DNA of 11,807 nt from Alphaproteobacteria bacterium (GTDB lineage Bacteria; Pseudomonadota; Alphaproteobacteria; Rickettsiales; Rickettsiaceae): positions 1 through 11,807 of the forward strand of contig JAHDBQ010000009.1 in the NCBI GenBank assembly GCA_020630305.1, written 5' to 3'. The notes under the pieces were generated by a model. The model was not told the DNA's origin and searched no databases. It saw only the letters and a list, made by a program, of their open reading frames with translations. The position numbers were made by a program, and so were the translations under genes. Positions 7,975-11,807 of this stretch are shown here, in pieces; positions within the stretch are counted from its first letter, which is position 1, and each line of letters begins with the position of its first letter.

Positions 7975-9489
7975 ATGTCTGAAGTTAAAAATTCTGAATT
8001 CTTGGGTAAGGTACGCAACATATTGTGGCCAATAAAAAGATCTGAAGTAAAATTGTTTCTGCCGCTAGGGTTGATGATGCTTTGCATGCTGTTTAATTTT
8101 GGCTCGCTTAGATCAATCAAAGACAGCCTAGTGGTGCCTAATATTGGCGCAGAGGCAATCAGCTTTCTTAAGCTTTGGTTCGTTTTGCCATCAACTGTTA
8201 TATTCACAATATTCTACGCTCACTTGAGTAATAGATTTAATCATTCTACAGTATTTTACCTGATAATTTCCGGCTTTCTGCTGTTTTTTATCTGCTTTAC
8301 CTATGTATTATTTCCAAGTCAGGAATATTTCCACCCGAGCGAAGATGCCATAAATTCATGGGTCAAAGCCTACCCGTACGCTCAATGGTTTGTTCTCATA
8401 ATTGGCAAATGGAGCTACGCTTTGATGTATATATTCTGCGAATTATGGAGCGCGGTAATCATCAATTTATTATTTTGGCAATATGCAAATCATATATTCG
8501 ACACAGAATCTGCAAAAAGATTTTACCCATTCCTTGGTTTGGTTGGTAATGTTGGCCTGGTTATTGCTGGAAATGTTTTATCTTCTTTTTCGGATTTTTC
8601 CGGCGTTGCTGATGCAAATATCATTAATATACACAACATTGACTTCCAGTGTCAAATGGTGCTAAAGCCAATAATGAAGACCATTATTTTGTCGGGGATT
8701 ATTGCCATGATGCTTTATTATCATATTGATAATAACATTTTAAAGCTAATGAATTTTACCAAAAATAATCCTTCAAAGGCAGATACTAAAACATCACTCA
8801 CTCTAACAGAAAGCATCAGGATGCTTCTAAGGTCGAAATATATTGGCCATATTGTGCTGTTAGTGCTTTGCTACGGCCTTGTAATAAACATATTAGAAGG
8901 GCCATGGAAAAATAAGGTAAGGGAGCTATATCCAAATACAGTAGATTACCTGCATTTTATGGGGCAATTTAATATCTGGATGGGAACATCCTGCATTATT
9001 TTTATGCTAATTGGCAGCAATGTATTACGTAAATTCTCTTGGCTCACTTCAGCCCTTATTACGCCTTATATGCTAGCATTTACAGGAGCTGTATTCTTTA
9101 GCTTTATTATTTTTGCAGATAATGTTACGTTCTTGGGCGATAACTTCAACCCTATTTATTTTGCAGTGATAATTGGCGCTATACAGAATATATTAAGTAA
9201 GTCGACTAAATATTCTTTATTTGACTCAACGAAGGAAATGGCGTATATTCCACTTTCATTAGAGCTTCGAACTAAAGGCAAAGCCACTGTTGAAGTTATT
9301 GGTCTAAAATTTGGTAAGTCGCTCGGCGCTTTTATACAATCTGCGATATTTATATTTATGCCGCTAGCTACATTTGATTCGGTAATAATATATTTATCGG
9401 TTATATTTGCCGATGTAATAGCTATTTGGTTCTGGAATGTAAAAGCCTTGAACAAAGAATATGTAAAACTAAAAGGAGATGATTCATGA
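7975..9489 (+). CDS. tlc: ATP/ADP translocase (nucleotide antiporter, Tlc/NTT family)
   Basis: This inner-membrane antiporter belongs to the family that exchanges bacterial ADP for host ATP in Rickettsiales and Chlamydiae. The 504 residues and about 12 hydrophobic segments match the family. Recognisable blocks are LFNFGSLRSIKDSLVV (Lys49), FLKLWFVLPS, the ELW of CELWSAV (Glu156), EGPWKNKVRELYPNT (Glu308), NILSKSTKYSLFDSTKEMAY (405-424) and TKGKATVEVIGLKFGKSLGA (Lys448 in GKS). Lys49, Glu156, Glu308 and Lys448 plausibly correspond to the charged residues essential in plant NTT1 (Lys155, Glu245, Glu385, Lys527). The close match of the ELYP and KEMAY blocks favours the ATP/ADP type (Tlc1-like). 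Paralogs that carry other nucleotides exist, so substrate is not certain. The stop codon overlaps the next start codon by 4 nt. Confidence 0.95.
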   Translation: MSEVKNSEFLGKVRNILWPIKRSEVKLFLPLGLMMLCMLFNFGSLRSIKDSLVVPNIGAEAISFLKLWFVLPSTVIFTIFYAHLSNRFNHSTVFYLIISGFLLFFICFTYVLFPSQEYFHPSEDAINSWVKAYPYAQWFVLIIGKWSYALMYIFCELWSAVIINLLFWQYANHIFDTESAKRFYPFLGLVGNVGLVIAGNVLSSFSDFSGVADANIINIHNIDFQCQMVLKPIMKTIILSGIIAMMLYYHIDNNILKLMNFTKNNPSKADTKTSLTLTESIRMLLRSKYIGHIVLLVLCYGLVINILEGPWKNKVRELYPNTVDYLHFMGQFNIWMGTSCIIFMLIGSNVLRKFSWLTSALITPYMLAFTGAVFFSFIIFADNVTFLGDNFNPIYFAVIIGAIQNILSKSTKYSLFDSTKEMAYIPLSLELRTKGKATVEVIGLKFGKSLGAFIQSAIFIFMPLATFDSVIIYLSVIFADVIAIWFWNVKALNKEYVKLKGDDS

Positions 9490-11285
9490 GATTAATTAAA
9501 TATCTATTTATTTTTATATTACTCATAACTGCTGCAATGGGCGGTACATGGTACTATGTAACAAACAAATTAACAGATGAAATTAACAGCAAATATGCAG
9601 GCAAAAAAATGTTTGCTATGAATGTAGATAAAAGCAAATATTATTTCTCATTTGAAAAAGCAACTCCTGCAGGATTTCCATATAGAGTATCATGGAAATT
9701 TGAAGGGTTAAAAGAAGAAGGCATTGGCGCCGGTACAAATAGCGGATCTTTAATTACTTACACAAGCCCAGTAGAATGTGGATATAATTTACTAACTCAA
9801 AAATTCTTTGTTAGCTATGATGGTGAAATAAACGCTAAATATAAGCCAATTAATCGCGGCTTTGGTTCCAAATTAAAAATCCATGATTTTCTTCTTAACG
9901 TTAATTTTCCTGTAGGAAAAACATTATTCAACCTTGTAAAGGGAATGAATGACCCAGTTGAGTTATTTAATAATGTGGGTGATATTAACATCTCAACTGA
10001 TCGCGTAGAGATTTTTGATTTAGTGGATAATAAAAAAGTATATGATAAGCCATATGAGCATTTAAAAATAACTTTTGTTCACGCTAAGAAATATACTAGT
10101 GTTGAAGATTTAATGAATAACATTCCACAGCATTATACGGTAAATTATAAAGCTGAAACGAAACCAATGGACACTGCAATTAATAGGCGTTTGCCAGCTA
10201 GCTTATTTTATGGTTTTTCTGGCCTTCCATCAGGTGCAAAAATAAACATGAGCGCAAAAATTGACACGCTAGCTAAAAAACATACTGAATTTCGCAAAGG
10301 CCTGAAGGTAAAAGCGAGTGGATCATTTGACTCCCCATATGTAAGTATGCCTAATTTAGTTTTGAATTATAGTGGGCACGAAAAAATAGTTAGTAATTTC
10401 CATATAGACAGCAACAGTACTATTAGATTAAAAGAAGGTGCTTTCGATAAATTATTCCAACTATATTTTCTGTTAGTTCATAATAAAATCAAGAATAAAT
10501 ATGTTGGTGGAGAGATAAAATATATAATCGAGAACAAGGCGGCATTCGGCTTTAACGAGCTAGAAAACAGCAATTACTATTTTGACCTCAATATGAATGC
10601 TTCAAATGATGGAAAATATAATCATTACAATGTTAAGAACTTTAGTTTAAAGTCTGACAAGTCTGGTATTAAAATGCATCAGCATGCTAAAATTAGTAAT
10701 AATGCAAACCATACAATAGCTGATGGTAATTTAGAAATACAGAATTACATACGTTTGATTGATTTCTTCTCGCCATATGTTTACAGATTTGGCCAGTTTA
10801 AGTTGCTTGATAATGAAGTAAAAGGTTTCTATACAGAAACGACTAAAGAACTTATGAAGAATATTTCAAATAACCCAAAATCAGACTCAAAAGATTTAAG
10901 TTTTGATTTCCTTTATAATAGTGATAATGCGCAAGCCTCTAAATTTGGCAGCGTTAAAATTTCTGAAATTAAGGATAAGTTCTTGGAGATTTTATATTCT
11001 AAGTTGCTTGGAAAAGTTGGCTTAAATGGTAGAACTATGGAAGAGCTTCAAAAATTAATTCCTGGGCTAAAGGGCGATGATAAGATCTTGCAAAAATTAG
11101 CACCAAACTTGAAGTCTTTTGATAAGAAAGAAATCGAGAAAAAAGTGGAAAAAGAGGTTCAGAAGCAAGTTGATAAAATTGAAAAAGAAGTAGAGAAAGT
11201 AATTCCTGGCCAAGCTAAAGAGGTTATTGATCAAGTAATCCCTGGCGGAAAGGTGGATAAAGATCTGCTTAATAAATTATTTTAA
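9486..11285 (+). CDS. DUF2125-like membrane-anchored protein with a charged C-terminal extension
   Basis: This 599-residue protein is of unknown function. A single N-terminal hydrophobic segment (about residues 4-25) after MRLIK predicts an uncleaved signal anchor, with the rest in the periplasm. The segment ATPAGFPYRVSWKFEG (about 59-74) is the hallmark of the DUF2125 family of alphaproteobacteria, and the long beta-rich region after it fits. The C-terminus is distinctive: two helical ELQKLIPGLKG / ILQKLAPNLKS units are followed by a Lys/Glu heptad-like stretch (about 547-570: EIEKKVEKEVQKQVDKIEKE) and VIPG repeats. This predicts an amphipathic helix or coiled coil. The ATG overlaps the tlc stop (ATGA), so translation is coupled to tlc. 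The polyprenyl synthase follows 42 bp later. Confidence 0.75.
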   Translation: MRLIKYLFIFILLITAAMGGTWYYVTNKLTDEINSKYAGKKMFAMNVDKSKYYFSFEKATPAGFPYRVSWKFEGLKEEGIGAGTNSGSLITYTSPVECGYNLLTQKFFVSYDGEINAKYKPINRGFGSKLKIHDFLLNVNFPVGKTLFNLVKGMNDPVELFNNVGDINISTDRVEIFDLVDNKKVYDKPYEHLKITFVHAKKYTSVEDLMNNIPQHYTVNYKAETKPMDTAINRRLPASLFYGFSGLPSGAKINMSAKIDTLAKKHTEFRKGLKVKASGSFDSPYVSMPNLVLNYSGHEKIVSNFHIDSNSTIRLKEGAFDKLFQLYFLLVHNKIKNKYVGGEIKYIIENKAAFGFNELENSNYYFDLNMNASNDGKYNHYNVKNFSLKSDKSGIKMHQHAKISNNANHTIADGNLEIQNYIRLIDFFSPYVYRFGQFKLLDNEVKGFYTETTKELMKNISNNPKSDSKDLSFDFLYNSDNAQASKFGSVKISEIKDKFLEILYSKLLGKVGLNGRTMEELQKLIPGLKGDDKILQKLAPNLKSFDKKEIEKKVEKEVQKQVDKIEKEVEKVIPGQAKEVIDQVIPGGKVDKDLLNKLF

Positions 11286-11316
11286 TTAGCAAACGGCAAG
11301 AACAGGGTATAAAAGT

Positions 11317-11320
11317 AGGT
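11317..11320 (+). promoter_or_regulatory. Ribosome-binding site setting the TTG start of the polyprenyl synthase
   Basis: AGGT lies 7 nt before the TTG at 11328. The in-frame stop TAG at 11316-11318 overlaps it, so the coding region cannot begin further upstream. No in-frame ATG occurs before the conserved N-terminal region, leaving TTG (or ATT at 11325) as the start. Confidence 0.65.
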
Positions 11321-11327
11321 ATTTATT

Positions 11328-11807
11328 TTGGATATTATAAAGCAGGCTCATCAATATTTAGCTACGGATCTTTCCGCGGTAAATGATATAATTATTGATA
11401 GCCTAGCCGTTGATGAAGAATTAATATCTATAATCAGCAGTCACCTTGCTGAAGCTGGCGGAAAAAGAATCCGCCCGATGCTAACTATTTTATCTACTAA
11501 GATGCTGGGCGGCGCAGCTAATGACCAGGCGAATAATGCAAATATTCTGGCTGCTGCGGTTGAATTTATTCATATGGCGACGCTATTGCATGATGATGTT
11601 GTTGACGGTAGCAAAATGCGTAGATTCATGCCAACTGCTAATAGCATCTGGGGTAGCAGGGCAAGTATTTTAGTTGGCGATTTTCTGTTTTCTCAATCAT
11701 TTAAATTAATGGTCTCTACCGGATCTATGGAGTCTCTTGATGTACTTTCTAGTGCATCAGCTATTATTGCTCAAGGCGAGGTTACCCAGCTAGCTAATTT
11801 AGAGAAT
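11328..11807 (+). CDS. ispB: Long-chain polyprenyl diphosphate synthase (IspB type), 3' end beyond the window
   Basis: This trans-prenyltransferase builds the isoprenoid tail used for ubiquinone by adding isopentenyl diphosphate units. The 160 codons present are roughly the N-terminal half. GGKRIRP is at residues 44-50. The first aspartate-rich motif is LLHDDVVDGSKMRR, with the Mg-binding DDVVD at 89-93. SRASILVGDFLFSQS and QGEVTQL follow, and the second Asp-rich motif is beyond the edge. The residue five positions before the first Asp is Ala (MATLLHDD), not an aromatic one, which favours a long-chain product such as octaprenyl or decaprenyl diphosphate. The start is TTG with an AGGT ribosome-binding site 7 nt upstream. 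The gene lies 42 bp after the DUF2125-like gene and probably shares its transcript. Confidence 0.92.
   Translation, partial: MDIIKQAHQYLATDLSAVNDIIIDSLAVDEELISIISSHLAEAGGKRIRPMLTILSTKMLGGAANDQANNANILAAAVEFIHMATLLHDDVVDGSKMRRFMPTANSIWGSRASILVGDFLFSQSFKLMVSTGSMESLDVLSSASAIIAQGEVTQLANLEN

Noticed and set aside
11286..11313. TTAGCA-N16-TATAAA as a separate promoter for the polyprenyl synthase
   Set aside because: A start from this -10 would fall near 11320, inside or after the ribosome-binding site, leaving an almost leaderless transcript. Co-transcription with the upstream gene is simpler.

Overview
This AT-rich window looks like the chromosome of an obligate intracellular alphaproteobacterium of the order Rickettsiales. 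The main evidence is a full-length ATP/ADP translocase of the Tlc/NTT type (energy parasitism), a large ankyrin-repeat protein, a DUF2125 protein (a family best known from alphaproteobacteria), and an aspartate-type HemB. I cannot name the genus from sequence alone.

Layout. (1) Positions 1-1664, minus strand: the groES-groEL chaperonin operon. groEL runs off the left edge and its last roughly 100 codons are missing. A good sigma-32-like heat-shock promoter lies about 100 bp upstream of groES. (2) Positions 1918-5133, plus strand: a tightly packed run of a class I glutamine amidotransferase-like hydrolase (peptidase C26 family), hemB, a small three-helix membrane protein resembling MrpF, and a UbiH/COQ6-type flavin hydroxylase. 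The gaps are 2 nt, 27 nt and a 20-nt overlap. (3) Positions 5134-7906: an apparently self-contained unit. It has a strong -35 box, a perfect 9-bp inverted repeat just upstream of it, one 815-codon ankyrin-repeat gene, and a downstream hairpin with a T-run. (4) Positions 7975-11807, plus strand: tlc, a DUF2125-like gene overlapping tlc by 4 nt, and the first 160 codons of a long-chain polyprenyl diphosphate synthase that starts at a TTG codon and runs off the right edge.

How the genes fit together. HemB makes porphobilinogen for heme. The UbiH-like hydroxylase and the polyprenyl synthase supply the ring hydroxylation and isoprenoid tail of ubiquinone. These genes support aerobic respiration, while Tlc takes ATP from the host when available. 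The ankyrin protein is the clear host-interaction candidate.

The most interesting observation concerns the ankyrin protein. Between its two blocks of ankyrin repeats is a region with the ordered residues Cys262, His400 and Asp416, in a local context (Cys at the start of a helix after Gly-Asn; His and Asp 16 residues apart on successive predicted strands) that resembles the papain-fold YopT/AvrPphB (C58) cysteine proteases. If correct, this is an ankyrin-targeted cysteine-protease effector rather than a plain scaffold protein. This is inference from motif and spacing and has not been confirmed by any search.
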